A stretch of DNA of 64,000 nucleotides from Betaproteobacteria bacterium HGW-Betaproteobacteria-16 (GTDB taxonomy: Bacteria > Pseudomonadota > Gammaproteobacteria > Burkholderiales > Burkholderiaceae_C), in the NCBI GenBank assembly GCA_002840835.1, contig PHCQ01000014.1:82704-146703 (forward strand). Direction: 5' to 3'. The notes beneath the pieces were generated by a model. The model did not search any database. It saw only the letters and a program-made list of their open reading frames with translations, and was not told the origin of the DNA. Below, piece after piece: positions 34,576 through 43,774 of this stretch. Made by a program: the position numbers and the translations under genes. Position 1 is the first letter of the stretch. Every line of letters starts with the position of its first letter.

Positions 34576-35082
34576 ATGCAAAAGATTCTGGACCGACTGC
34601 TGTACTGGTCGACCGGCCTCATGGCCGCGATGGCGCTGTTCGCCATCATGTGGCTCACACTCATTGATGTGAGCGGGCGCAAGTTCCTGAGCAACTCGGT
34701 GCCCGGCGCACTGGAGATCACCGAAATCCTGATGGTGATCGTCATTTTTGGCGCGCTCCCCCTGGTCTCCTGGCGCAACGAGCACGTCACATTCGACTCG
34801 TTCGACGCCTTCATTCCCGACTGGCTCAAAAACATACAGGCGCGGCTGGTGGACCTGCTGTGCGGTGGTGTGTTTGCGTTCCTGGGGTACCTGATGGTGA
34901 CACGCGGAGATCGCTTTCAGGAATACGGTGACACCACCGCCTACCTGCTGCTGCCGGTCGCTCCCGTGGCCTACCTGATGGCAGGTTTGCTTTTCCTGAC
35001 GGCAGCAACCCACTTCGTGCGCGCCACCCTGAAGCGCCCACCGGGACACGGCCCGGCGTACATCGACGGGAGCGCATCATGA
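34576..35082 (+). CDS. TRAP transporter small permease (DctQ type)
   Basis: The 168-residue inner-membrane protein has four predicted helices, with the DctQ-like segment VPGALEITEILMVIVIFGALPLVSW near 43-67. The first helix starts about residue 13. It binds the large permease DctM, encoded 4 bases inside its 3' end, which shows translational coupling. The hairpin just upstream separates it from the binding protein gene. Confidence 0.9.
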   Translation: MQKILDRLLYWSTGLMAAMALFAIMWLTLIDVSGRKFLSNSVPGALEITEILMVIVIFGALPLVSWRNEHVTFDSFDAFIPDWLKNIQARLVDLLCGGVFAFLGYLMVTRGDRFQEYGDTTAYLLLPVAPVAYLMAGLLFLTAATHFVRATLKRPPGHGPAYIDGSAS

Positions 35083-36374
35083 CGGAAGCGTTCCTGGGAT
35101 TCCTCGCCGTCTTCACGATGGCCTTCATGCGCGTACCGCTGGCGGTGGCCATGACCATTTCGGGGTTTGTCGGGATGGGCCTCATGCGAGGCTGGTCGCC
35201 GGCGATGGCCAGCACCAGCCAGGTGATTTTCGAGACCGGGTTTCACTACGTGCTTTCGGTCATTCCCCTGTTCGTGCTGATGGGCAACTTCGTGGCCAAG
35301 GCGGGACTGGCGCGGGAACTCTTCACAGCCGCCAATGCATTCGTGGGGCACAGGCGCGGCGGGCTGGCCATGGCCAGCATCATCGCTTCGGGCGGCTTCG
35401 GCTCCATCTGCGGCTCTTCGATTGCCACCGCCGCCACCATGTCGCGCGTCGCCTATCCCCAGATGAGGGCCCATGGCTACAAGGACACACTGGCCACCGG
35501 CTCCATTGCATCGGGCGGCACGCTGGGCATCCTGATTCCGCCGTCCACCATTCTGGTGGTGTACGGCATCATCACGGAAACCGACATCGGCAAGCTGTTC
35601 ATCGCGGGCATCCTGCCCGGTGTGGTGGCCATTGTCTGCCTGTGCATGGCCGTGGTTTTCGTGACCTGGCGCGATCCGCTGGCAGGCCCGCCAGCCGAGC
35701 GCTTCAGCTGGCCGCAACGCCTGAAAGCCATTCGCGGCATATGGGGCGTGGCGGTGCTGTTCGCACTGGTGATTGGCGGCATCTACGGGGGCGTCTTCAC
35801 CGCCACCGAAGGCGCGGGCGTGGGCGCGGCGGGGGCTTTCTTCTTCGCGCTGTTCAGGGGTGCCCTCACGCCCCGGGTGCTGATGGACGTGCTGGTGGAA
35901 AGCCCCCGCACCACCGCCATGCTGTTCGCCATCCTGATCGCGGCCATGGTGTTCACCAATTTCGTCAACTTCACCTCCATGCCAGGCGACCTGCGAGATT
36001 TCGTGCTGCAGTTCAGTCCACACCCGATCATGGTGGTGGTGATGATGATGGGCATTTACCTGGCCCTGGGCATGGTGATGGAGGAACTGGCCATCGTGCT
36101 GCTGACCATTCCGGTGTTCTTCCCGATCATCACGGGCTTGGGTTTCGACCCGGTGTGGTTTGGCATCCTGATCGTGACGATCGTTGAAATCGGCATGATC
36201 TCCCCGCCCGTGGGGCTGAACCTGTTCGTGCTCAACTCCCTGCTGCCCGATGTGAAGCTCACAGCCATCTACAAAGGCGTGATGCCTTTCGTGATGGCCG
36301 ACATCGTGCGACTGGGCATCCTGATCGCCGTCCCGTCGATTGCGCTCTGGTTACCCAGCCTGATGGGACGCTGA
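35079..36374 (+). CDS. TRAP transporter large permease (DctM type)
   Basis: The 431-residue protein has some twelve hydrophobic helices and the DctM landmarks SICGSSIATAATMSRVAYPQM and ASGGTLGILIPPSTILVVYGI. Three-gene order binding protein, Q, M is complete here. The 3' end overlaps the end of the mechanosensitive channel gene by 24 bases in convergent orientation. Substrate unknown. Confidence 0.93.
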   Translation: MTEAFLGFLAVFTMAFMRVPLAVAMTISGFVGMGLMRGWSPAMASTSQVIFETGFHYVLSVIPLFVLMGNFVAKAGLARELFTAANAFVGHRRGGLAMASIIASGGFGSICGSSIATAATMSRVAYPQMRAHGYKDTLATGSIASGGTLGILIPPSTILVVYGIITETDIGKLFIAGILPGVVAIVCLCMAVVFVTWRDPLAGPPAERFSWPQRLKAIRGIWGVAVLFALVIGGIYGGVFTATEGAGVGAAGAFFFALFRGALTPRVLMDVLVESPRTTAMLFAILIAAMVFTNFVNFTSMPGDLRDFVLQFSPHPIMVVVMMMGIYLALGMVMEELAIVLLTIPVFFPIITGLGFDPVWFGILIVTIVEIGMISPPVGLNLFVLNSLLPDVKLTAIYKGVMPFVMADIVRLGILIAVPSIALWLPSLMGR

Positions 36375-37748
36375 ACCGGCAGCCGATTCGCGTGGCGCCT
36401 GCGTCGCCGCCAACTCTGCGCGATCGGCGGCCGACACATGCAGCACGCGCTGCGGGTACGGAATCTCGATCTGGTGCTCCCGCAGCGCCTTCAGGATGCC
36501 GCGGTTGATGAGGGAGCGCAGGTTGAGCTGGCCGTTTTCAGGGTCACCTATCCAGTAGCCCAGCGTGAATTCCAGGCCGTCGGCACCAAAGGCCGACAAG
36601 GCCACCGACGGGCCCGGGTCGCGCAGCACGCGTTCCTGCAACAGGGCCGCCTCCATCAACAGCTGGATCACCTGATCGACATCGCTGTCATAGGCCACAG
36701 ACACGATGGTCGACTGCCAGACACGGTTGTCCGCCAGCGAGAGGTTTTCAACACGGTTGATGATGAGCAACTCGTTGGGCACGATGGACTCGCGCCCGGT
36801 GAGGCTGCGGATCACGGTGTAACGCGCATTGATGTCGGTGATGCGCCCTTCAAAGTTGTCCACGCGCACGTTGTCGCCAATGCGCATGCTGCGTTCGGCC
36901 AGGATCACGAAGCCACTGACATAGTTGGAAGCCAGCTTCTGCAGGCCAAATCCAATGCCCACGCCTATTGCACCACCCAGCACGGAAAGAGCGGTCAGAT
37001 CGATACCGACAGTCGAGAGCGCGATGATCAGGCCCACGAACATCAGCAGTGCGCGGGTGGCATTGCTCACCGCTTTGCGCAGCGAGAGATCGCCGCCCAC
37101 GGCCTTTCTCAGCAACCGTGCCTCAATGGCCGAAGAAACCCACAGCGACAGGATCAGCACAGCTCCCGCCGTGAGCACGCCCTCCAGCAGGGTCAGCAGG
37201 CTGATCTGGGTGGAGCCGATTTTCCAGTTGATCTGATCCATCTCGGCCAGCACCAGCGGCAACAGGCCGCTGACCCACAACACCATCGCCAGCCAGGCCA
37301 CCCAGGAAATGGTGCGCTCCAGCACACGCACCCACGGTGCGGTGGCGAAGGCGACCTGCAGCACCTTCACACCCACCCGTATCACCACCAGCGAGACCAG
37401 CACCGGGATCACCACCTTGAACGCCGCCAGTGGCATCAGCTTCAGCAGCAATGCACGGGCGATGTAGCCCAGAACCAGCAACAGCAGTGGAAACATCACC
37501 CCATCCACAATGCGACGGCCGAAGGTGACGGAGGCCTTGTCTTCTTCGGCCCCGACGGCGCGGCGCAGGAGCCAGGTCAGGCCCCAGGCCAGCAACACGC
37601 AGACGGCCAGGGCGGCGAGCTCCGCCAGCACAGTGGGCTGGGTGAACCCGCTGAGCCAGAGTTCCATGTCGTCAATGGGCTTGGGACTGCCGGAAACGGC
37701 AGGCGTCGCGGCCTGGGCGGGCGAAGCTGCGTCAGGGGTGGTGGTCAT
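36351..37748 (-). CDS. mechanosensitive ion channel of the MscS family
   Basis: The 465-residue protein has five or six predicted helices and the MscS pore helix GGAIGVGIGFGLQKLASNYVSGF near 281-303, followed by the beta domain RIGDNVRVDNFEGRITDI. It is longer at the N-terminus than E. coli MscS (286 residues), like YbdG/YnaI-type members, and should release solutes on hypo-osmotic shock. The N-terminal 30 residues are Pro/Ala-rich and cytoplasmic. Its 3' end overlaps the convergent TRAP permease gene by 24 bases. Confidence 0.9.
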   Translation of the reverse strand: MTTTPDAASPAQAATPAVSGSPKPIDDMELWLSGFTQPTVLAELAALAVCVLLAWGLTWLLRRAVGAEEDKASVTFGRRIVDGVMFPLLLLVLGYIARALLLKLMPLAAFKVVIPVLVSLVVIRVGVKVLQVAFATAPWVRVLERTISWVAWLAMVLWVSGLLPLVLAEMDQINWKIGSTQISLLTLLEGVLTAGAVLILSLWVSSAIEARLLRKAVGGDLSLRKAVSNATRALLMFVGLIIALSTVGIDLTALSVLGGAIGVGIGFGLQKLASNYVSGFVILAERSMRIGDNVRVDNFEGRITDINARYTVIRSLTGRESIVPNELLIINRVENLSLADNRVWQSTIVSVAYDSDVDQVIQLLMEAALLQERVLRDPGPSVALSAFGADGLEFTLGYWIGDPENGQLNLRSLINRGILKALREHQIEIPYPQRVLHVSAADRAELAATQAPRESAAGSASHQAG

Positions 37749-37772
37749 GTCAAAAAGAAACGGATAAGAATC

Positions 37773-38594
37773 TCAGCGGCGCCAGCTCGGTGCACGTTTG
37801 TCGATGAACGCCTGAACGCCCTCCTGTGCCACGGGGTGGGCCATGTTGCACGCCATGGTCTGACCCGCCAGTTGATAGGCCGACTCCATACCCGTTTCCA
37901 GTTGCCGGTAGAACAGCGTCTTGCCCATGGCCAACGCCTCTTTCGGCTTGTCCAGCAGCCGCACCAGCAGGCGCTCGACTTCGGCGTCCAGCTCTTCGGC
38001 AGCCACCACCCGGTTCACCAGCCCGCGCGCACGCGCTTCGTCGGCACCGATGAATTCACCCGTCAGCAGCATTTCCATCGCCTGCTTGGGCAACAGATTG
38101 CGTGACAGCGCGACACCGGGGGTCGCACAGAACAGCCCCACATCAATGCCGTTCACCCCGAAACGCGCTTCGTGCGCGGCCACCGCCAGGTCACACTGGG
38201 CCACCAGCTGGCACCCGGCCGCTGTGGCCAGCCCCTGAACGCGCGCCACCACCGGCACCTCCAGCCGCCTGATCGACAGCATCACGCGGGTGCAGCGCGC
38301 AAACAAGGCCTGGTAATAGGCCTGGTCAGGCTGGGCGCGCATTTCCTTGAGATCGTGTCCTGCACAAAAAGCCTTGCCGGCCGCTCCAATGACCACGGCA
38401 CGCGCCTGATCGTCGGCAGCCACCGCATCCAGCCCCTGTTGCAGGGCCGCCAGCATGGCTTCACTCAGCACATTGAAGCTGCGGGGGGTGTTTAGGGTGA
38501 AACGATGCACGCCACGCGCATCGCGCTCATGCTGCATCACGGAATCGGTGGGATCGGCGTTCATGTGTTCTCGGTCAACGGTTGGTCCGGCCAT
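37773..38594 (-). CDS. crotonase-fold protein lacking both catalytic glutamates (ECHDC3-like)
   Basis: The 273-residue protein has the crotonase fold, with the CoA-binding segment GKAFCAGHDLKEM and the oxyanion region VQGLATAAGCQLVAQCDLA. Both catalytic Glu positions of enoyl-CoA hydratase are changed: the first (GCEL in hydratase) is Gln here and the second (PE) is Gly in FGVNGIDVGLF. This pattern and the VGLFCATPGVALSR stretch match ECHDC3-like members, which probably lack normal hydration activity. The start is uncertain between ATG 38594, preceded by AGGAA, and ATG 38564. Upstream on the opposite strand is thyA. Confidence 0.86.
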   Translation of the reverse strand: MAGPTVDREHMNADPTDSVMQHERDARGVHRFTLNTPRSFNVLSEAMLAALQQGLDAVAADDQARAVVIGAAGKAFCAGHDLKEMRAQPDQAYYQALFARCTRVMLSIRRLEVPVVARVQGLATAAGCQLVAQCDLAVAAHEARFGVNGIDVGLFCATPGVALSRNLLPKQAMEMLLTGEFIGADEARARGLVNRVVAAEELDAEVERLLVRLLDKPKEALAMGKTLFYRQLETGMESAYQLAGQTMACNMAHPVAQEGVQAFIDKRAPSWRR

Positions 38595-38713
38595 TGTCAG
38601 GGATTCCTGCGCAACAAGGCGGCTGGGCGAGCGAGAGCATAAGATACGGGACGTCCGTCATCCGGCTCCGTTCGACCCCGCCTCCCACCTTGTCCTGACC
38701 CACCCGTTTGCGC

Positions 38714-39556
38714 ATGAATCCGCCCGCCAGCCGCCCTGTTCGCTCCCAGTACGAAGACTTCATGCGCCATGTGTTCAGCACCGGCGTGCAGAAAACCGAC
38801 CGCACCGGCACGGGCACCACCAGCGTGTTCGGACACCAGATGCGCTTCAACCTGCAGGAAGGCTTTCCCCTGGTCACCACCAAGAAGGTGTTCCTGAAGG
38901 CCATCATTGTCGAATTGCTGTGGTTCCTGCGCGGCGACAGCAACGTGAAATGGCTGCAGGAACGCGGCTGCACCATCTGGGATGAATGGGCCCGCGAAGA
39001 TGGCGACCTGGGACCTGTGTACGGCGTGCAGTGGCGCAGCTGGCCCACCCCCTATGGTGGCCACATCGACCAGATTGCCGACGTGATGCAGACGCTCAAG
39101 TCCAACCCGGATTCACGCCGCATCATCGTGAGTGCCTGGAACGTGGCCGAGCTCTCGAAGATGGCGCTCATGCCCTGTCACGCCTTCTTCCAGTTCTACG
39201 TGGCGCCACCTCAGAACCCGGGCGAACGCGGCAAGCTGAGCTGTCAGCTGTACCAGCGCAGCGCCGACATTTTCCTGGGCGTGCCCTTCAACATCGCGAG
39301 CTACGCCCTGCTCACGCACATGGTGGCGCAGCAGTGCGACCTCGATGTGGGCGACTTCATCTGGACCGGCGGCGACTGCCACATCTACAGCAACCACCGC
39401 GAGCAGGTGGAGCTGCAACTGAGCCGCCAGCCGCTTGCCTACCCGACGCTGCACCTCAAGCGCCGACCGGATTCCATTTTCGACTACCAGTACGAAGATT
39501 TCGAGGTTCTGGGCTACGAATGTCATCCAGCCATCAAGGCACCCGTCGCGGTCTGA
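38714..39556 (+). CDS. thyA: thymidylate synthase
   Basis: The 280-residue ThyA is complete. It has the N-terminal TDRTGTGT loop, [15 protein letters not shown], the nucleophile Cys in [13 protein letters not shown] near residue 157, and the folate-binding DCHIYSNH. It makes dTMP from dUMP with methylenetetrahydrofolate, which is turned to dihydrofolate. folA, encoding the enzyme that regenerates tetrahydrofolate, lies two genes downstream. I used the ATG at 38714; a TTG six bases upstream is unlikely. Confidence 0.96.
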   Translation: MNPPASRPVRSQYEDFMRHVFSTGVQKTDRTGTGTTSVFGHQMRFNLQEGFPLVTTKKVFLKAIIVELLWFLRGDSNVKWLQERGCTIWDEWAREDGDLGPVYGVQWRSWPTPYGGHIDQIADVMQTLKSNPDSRRIIVSAWNVAELSKMALMPCHAFFQFYVAPPQNPGERGKLSCQLYQRSADIFLGVPFNIASYALLTHMVAQQCDLDVGDFIWTGGDCHIYSNHREQVELQLSRQPLAYPTLHLKRRPDSIFDYQYEDFEVLGYECHPAIKAPVAV

Positions 39557-39634
39557 AGGCATGAACCTCCTGCTTTCAGGCCACTTGCGTTTCCCGCTTT
39601 GCAGTCGGACGCACGACGACTCGGACCACCGCGC

Positions 39635-40534
39635 GTGATTTCGCGACGCCAACTCTGGGGCCTGCTGGCCCTCACCCTCATGTGGGGTGTCAACTGGCCG
39701 ATGATGAAGCTGTCATTGCAGCAGCTGTCGCCACTGTATTTCCGGGCCAGCACCATGTTGCTGGGTGCGCTCTGCCTGTTCGCCTACATGGCCACCCGGG
39801 GCGAGCGCATGCGACCCACCGGCAAGGAGCTTCTCACCATCGCCGCATTGGGCGTGCCCAACATCCTGGGCTGGCACACGCTCTCGATCTTCGGTGTGCA
39901 GCATCTGGCTTCGGGCAGGGCCGCCATCCTTGGCTTCACCATGCCGATCTTCACCGTGTTGATCGGTGCCGCTTTCTTTGGCGAGCGCATCACACCTCGG
40001 GTGCGCGTGGCGGTGGTGTCAGCCGCCATCGCAGTGGGCCTGCTGCTCTGGCACGAACTGCAGCGCATGACCGGTCGCCCGGCCGGCGTGGCCTGGATGC
40101 TCGCGGCTGCCGTTTCCTGGGCCGTCGGCACCCTGATGTTCCGCCGAGCGCACCTGACGCTTTCGGCGCTGGTGGTCACGGTCTGGATGCTGCTGCTGGG
40201 CAGCCTGGCGGTCTGGGTGCTGGCACTGGCACTGGAACCCGTGCCAGCCCCGGCTTTGTTCACCCCAGTGATGTGGATGAGTCTGGCTTACGGTGCCCTG
40301 ATCAACTACGGCGCTGCACAGCTGATCTGGTTCGGCATGGCACGTGATCTGCCGCCGGCCACCAGCGCCATGAGTGTCATGGCCATTCCGCTCGTCGGCA
40401 CGCTCAGCGCCACTGCCCTGGTGGGCGAGGTGCCGCATTGGCAAGACTGGATCGCCATGGGCTTCGTGATGGTGGCCATTGCCAGCGTGTTGTGGCCCGC
40501 CCGGCGAACCTCCACCACGCTCACCGCACAATAG
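39635..40534 (+). CDS. EamA/DMT-family transporter
   Basis: The 299-residue protein has about ten hydrophobic helices in two EamA repeats (roughly 7-135 and 150-290). The first repeat carries WGVNWPMMK and the RAAILGFTMPIFTVLIGA stretch, the second PPATSAMSVMAIPLVGTL, both common in DMT exporters of metabolites. Substrate unknown. The start is uncertain: GTG 39635 or TTG 39599, neither with a strong ribosome site. It lies between thyA and folA, so cotranscription with the folate genes is possible without functional implication. Confidence 0.85.
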   Translation: MISRRQLWGLLALTLMWGVNWPMMKLSLQQLSPLYFRASTMLLGALCLFAYMATRGERMRPTGKELLTIAALGVPNILGWHTLSIFGVQHLASGRAAILGFTMPIFTVLIGAAFFGERITPRVRVAVVSAAIAVGLLLWHELQRMTGRPAGVAWMLAAAVSWAVGTLMFRRAHLTLSALVVTVWMLLLGSLAVWVLALALEPVPAPALFTPVMWMSLAYGALINYGAAQLIWFGMARDLPPATSAMSVMAIPLVGTLSATALVGEVPHWQDWIAMGFVMVAIASVLWPARRTSTTLTAQ

Positions 40535-40539
40535 CCCCC

Positions 40540-41046
40540 ATGTCCTCGGAAACACACCCCCGACTTCACCTGATTTTTGCTCGCGCCGCCAATGGCGTGA
40601 TCGGCAAGGACAATGTCCTGCCCTGGCACCTGCCAGAGGACATGGCGCACTTCAAGCGCACCACATTGGGCTGTCCAGTGATCATGGGTCGAAAGACCTG
40701 GGATTCGCTGCCCCCCAGGTTCCGGCCCCTGCCCGGCCGGCTCAACATCGTCGTCACGCGCAACGCCAGCTGGCAGGCCGATGGTGCATTGCGCGCGACC
40801 TCGCTCGCAGATGCGTTGGCGCTGTGTCCGCCAGACGCCGACGCCTGGGTGATCGGCGGCGCCCAGATCTACGCCGCCGCGCTGCCTATGGCCCACACTG
40901 CCGTGGTCACGGAGATCGCTCAAGCGTTTGAAGGCGACGTCCACGCGCCCGAGTTCGGTCCTGCCTGGCGCGAAACCGCACGCGAGAGCCACACCAGCTC
41001 GAACGGCCTGCCCTACGCCTTTGTCACCTACACCCAGGAGCGCTGA
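40540..41046 (+). CDS. folA: dihydrofolate reductase
   Basis: The 168-residue DHFR has the N-terminal LIFARAANGVIGKDNVLPWHLPEDM, in which Asp of PEDM is the catalytic acid. The NADPH segment is GCPVIMGRKTWDSLP and later VIGGAQIYAAALP follows. It regenerates tetrahydrofolate after thymidylate synthesis. The ATG at 40540 follows the transporter stop by a few bases, which suggests cotranscription. Confidence 0.95.
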   Translation: MSSETHPRLHLIFARAANGVIGKDNVLPWHLPEDMAHFKRTTLGCPVIMGRKTWDSLPPRFRPLPGRLNIVVTRNASWQADGALRATSLADALALCPPDADAWVIGGAQIYAAALPMAHTAVVTEIAQAFEGDVHAPEFGPAWRETARESHTSSNGLPYAFVTYTQER

Positions 41047-41050
41047 AGCC

Positions 41051-41827
41051 ATGCAACTCGCCACATGGAACATCAACTCCCTCAATGTGCGCCTGCCCCA
41101 AGTTCTGGACTGGCTGGCGACCAACCCTGTCGATGCGCTGGGTCTGCAGGAACTCAAGCTGGTGGACGAAAAGTTCCCTTTTGCCGCGCTGCGGGAAGTG
41201 GGTTATCACGCAGAGTGCTTTGGTCAGAAAACCTACAACGGCGTGGCAATCCTGAGCCGCTCGCCGCTGCGCGACGTGGTGCGCAACATCCCCGGGCACG
41301 GCGACGAACAGTCACGCGTGATTGCGGCCACGCTGGACACCTCCGACGGTCCACTGCGTCTGGTGAACTGCTACTTCGTCAATGGACAGGAGCCCGGCAG
41401 CGAAAAGTTCACCTACAAGCTGGGTTGGCTGGATGCCCTGCACCGGTGGATCGGTGAAGAGCTGCAAGCCCATCCCCGGCTTGTGCTGATGGGTGATTTC
41501 AACGTGGCTCCGGAAGACCGCGACTCCTTCGATCCGGTGGGATTGAAGGACACCATCCATCACACGGTGGAAGAGCGGGCCAGTTTTCAGGCCTTGCTCA
41601 AGCTGGGCCTCACCGACGCCTACCGCTTGTTCGAACAACCCGACAAGAGCTATTCGTGGTGGGACTACCGCATGCTGGGCTTCCAGAAAAACCGCGGCCT
41701 GCGCATCGACCACATCCTCGTGAGCGATGCGCTGCGCGACAAGGTGAGCGCCTGCACCATCGACCGCGCACCCCGTAAGAACCCACAACCCAGCGATCAT
41801 GCGCCAGTCGTAGTGACACTGGCCTGA
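41051..41827 (+). CDS. xthA: exodeoxyribonuclease III
   Basis: The 258-residue endonuclease/exonuclease/phosphatase-fold enzyme begins MQLATWNINSLNVRLPQVLDWL. It has LQELKLVDEKFP (metal-binding Glu), MGDFNVAPED and the C-terminal SDHAPVVVTL, all signatures of ExoIII-type AP endonucleases. It repairs abasic sites and 3' blocks. The gene starts 4 bases after folA, so it is likely in the same operon. A repeat-rich interval follows. Confidence 0.94.
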   Translation: MQLATWNINSLNVRLPQVLDWLATNPVDALGLQELKLVDEKFPFAALREVGYHAECFGQKTYNGVAILSRSPLRDVVRNIPGHGDEQSRVIAATLDTSDGPLRLVNCYFVNGQEPGSEKFTYKLGWLDALHRWIGEELQAHPRLVLMGDFNVAPEDRDSFDPVGLKDTIHHTVEERASFQALLKLGLTDAYRLFEQPDKSYSWWDYRMLGFQKNRGLRIDHILVSDALRDKVSACTIDRAPRKNPQPSDHAPVVVTLA

Positions 41828-41855
41828 AAGGCTATCGTCCAGACACATCGCGGAA

Positions 41856-41919
41856 CTGGCTTTGCCAGGCCGCAGCTGTTGCCCCCTCCCAAGGGGGTGA
41901 CGAGCAGCGGCGCGGGGGG
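41856..41919 (+). repeat. dispersed intergenic repeat, copy C
   Basis: The element begins with CTGGC-ttt-GCCAG at 41856-41868 and ends with the core GGGTGACGAGCAGCGGCG followed by a G run at 41895-41919. It is in the same orientation as copies A (8569) and B (32288), with changes in the hairpin and core. Confidence 0.7.
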
Positions 41920-41920
41920 T

Positions 41921-42172
41921 TCCAGGACCGCAGCGCAGGGCCGCCCCAAGCAAGGTCAGCCCCCCTGGGGGGCAGCGACCCGCGCAGCGGCGGAGCGTGG
42001 GGGCTCCAGGACCGCAGCGCAGGGCCGCCCCAAGCAAGGTCAGCCCCCCTGGGGGGCAGCGACCCGCGCAGCGGCGGAGCGTAGGGGCTCCAGGACCGCA
42101 GCGCAGGGCCGCCCCAAGCAAGGTCAGCCCCCCTGGGGGGCAGCGACCCGCGCAGCGGCGGAGCGTGGGGGC
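41921..42172. repeat. three 84-bp direct tandem repeats beside ntrC
   Basis: Three units of exactly 84 bases start at 41921, 42005 and 42089, with a 4-base start of a fourth at 42173. Units differ at only one or two bases. Each holds GCCCCCCTGGGGGGC, able to form a stem. The period is a multiple of three, so reading frames stay open through all three, which is not evidence of coding. The array ends 4 bases before the ntrC stop codon. Confidence 0.92.
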
Positions 42173-42176
42173 TCCA

Positions 42177-43730
42177 CTACTCCAAATGGAGTTCCTGGAT
42201 CTTGCGCGTGATCGTATTGCGGCCAATGCCCAGCTTCTGAGCAGCCTCGATGCGCCGACCGCGCGTATTGAGCAACGCGGTCTGGATCAATCTCGTTTCA
42301 AATCGCCGCGTGAGCACGTCCCACACGTCGGTGCGGCCATCCTCCAGCAAAGTCAGGGCCTCCGCCTGCAATCCGGCTTCCCAGGAATTCGGTTGATCAG
42401 CCACAGGAGGGACAGCCAGTTCGGCGCCGCCCATGGGCAAGTCGTCTTCCGGCGCCTCGCGCAATCCTTTCTCGGTCGCCGTCCATTCGCTCAACTCGGG
42501 CGCCTCGGTCGTGCGCGGCACGGCTTCCACGGGCGCTCTCGCCGCGGCCACACCGTCAGCCCCGGCCGCCATCAACACTTCGGGTGGCAGGTCCTTGAGC
42601 TCAATCATTTGCGCTGGCGCCATCACGGTCAACCAGTGACACACATTTTCGAGCTGACGCACGTTGCCTGGAAAGTCGAATGTACCCAGCAGCTTGAGCG
42701 CCGCTTCCGAGATGCGCTTGGGCTCGACGCCCAGCTGCTTTGCACTTTGCTGGAGGAAGAACCGCGTCAGCATGGGCACATCTTCCCGCCGCTCACGAAG
42801 TGCCGGCAAACGCAGCCGGATCACATTGAGCCTGTGAAACAGATCCTCCCGGAACACGCCTTCTTTGACTCGCTGCTCCAGGTTCTGATGGGTGGCGGCA
42901 ATCACACGCACATTGGCCCGCACAGCGCTGTGGCCACCCACGCGGTAGAAGTGCCCATCAGACAAGACGCGCAGAAGACGCGTTTGCAGGTCGAACGGCA
43001 TGTCGCCAATTTCGTCAAGGAACAGCGTACCGCCGTCGGCCTGTTCGAAGCGGCCTCGGCGCATGGTTTGCGCACCGGTGAAGGCGCCGCGTTCATGACC
43101 GAACAGTTCAGACTCCAGCAGATCCTTCGGGATGGCCGCGGTGTTGATGGCAACAAAAGGGCCGCCAGCGCGAGGTGAATGCTTGTGAAGCGCACGCGCC
43201 ACCAGTTCCTTACCGGAGCCTGATTCGCCGGTGATCAGCACCGTCACCTGGCTCTGGCTCAGACGGCCAATGGCCCGGAACACATCCTGCATGGCCGGTG
43301 CCTGACCCAGCATTTCCGGCGCAGCCGCCATGCGCTCTTCGGCCACCTCTTCGCGCTGGCTCTCCTCCACGGCGCGGTGGATGAGCTCAACCGCCTTGGG
43401 AAGGTCGAAAGGTTTGGGCAGGTACTCGAAGGCACCACCCTGGAAAGCCGAGACCGCGCTGTCCAGATCAGAAAACGCCGTCATGATGATCACCGGCAGG
43501 CCGGGGAGCATTTCCTTGACCTTCTCCAGCAACTCCAGCCCGGACCCGCCGGGCATGCGAATGTCACTCACCAGAATCTGAGGCCCTTCCGTTTCGGGCG
43601 TGTCCGCCAGGGCGCTCAACACTTCCTGCGGGTTGGTGAAGCTGCGGGTGGGCAGGTTCTCGCGCAACAGCGCCTTTTCGAGCACGAATCGGATCGATTG
43701 GTCGTCGTCCACTATCCAGATCGGCTTCAT
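42177..43730 (-). CDS. ntrC: nitrogen regulation response regulator NtrC
   Basis: The 517-residue protein has a receiver domain ([11 protein letters not shown] at 4-14, phospho-acceptor Asp near 56 in [10 protein letters not shown]), a sigma54 AAA+ domain with Walker A GESGSGKE near 171 and the sigma54-contacting GAFTGA near 218, and a C-terminal Fis-type helix-turn-helix ([20 protein letters not shown]). The linker before the HTH is longer than in E. coli NtrC. It activates nitrogen-limitation promoters; an NtrC-site pair lies before glnA. The start is ATG 43730, 44 bases after ntrB. The 84-bp repeats abut its 3' end. Confidence 0.95.
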   Translation of the reverse strand: MKPIWIVDDDQSIRFVLEKALLRENLPTRSFTNPQEVLSALADTPETEGPQILVSDIRMPGGSGLELLEKVKEMLPGLPVIIMTAFSDLDSAVSAFQGGAFEYLPKPFDLPKAVELIHRAVEESQREEVAEERMAAAPEMLGQAPAMQDVFRAIGRLSQSQVTVLITGESGSGKELVARALHKHSPRAGGPFVAINTAAIPKDLLESELFGHERGAFTGAQTMRRGRFEQADGGTLFLDEIGDMPFDLQTRLLRVLSDGHFYRVGGHSAVRANVRVIAATHQNLEQRVKEGVFREDLFHRLNVIRLRLPALRERREDVPMLTRFFLQQSAKQLGVEPKRISEAALKLLGTFDFPGNVRQLENVCHWLTVMAPAQMIELKDLPPEVLMAAGADGVAAARAPVEAVPRTTEAPELSEWTATEKGLREAPEDDLPMGGAELAVPPVADQPNSWEAGLQAEALTLLEDGRTDVWDVLTRRFETRLIQTALLNTRGRRIEAAQKLGIGRNTITRKIQELHLE

Positions 43731-43774
43731 TTGTGGGTCATCCCTTCGTGCGGCGAGGCAGTGTGAATCAAATT

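Noticed and set aside
41921..42172. Possible CRISPR array
   Set aside because: Repeat units are adjacent with no unique spacers and there are no cas genes.
41848..42226. Open frames with a repeating 28-residue peptide
   Set aside because: The 84-bp tandem repeat has a period divisible by three, which keeps frames open by arithmetic. There is no start or ribosome site that is better than chance.
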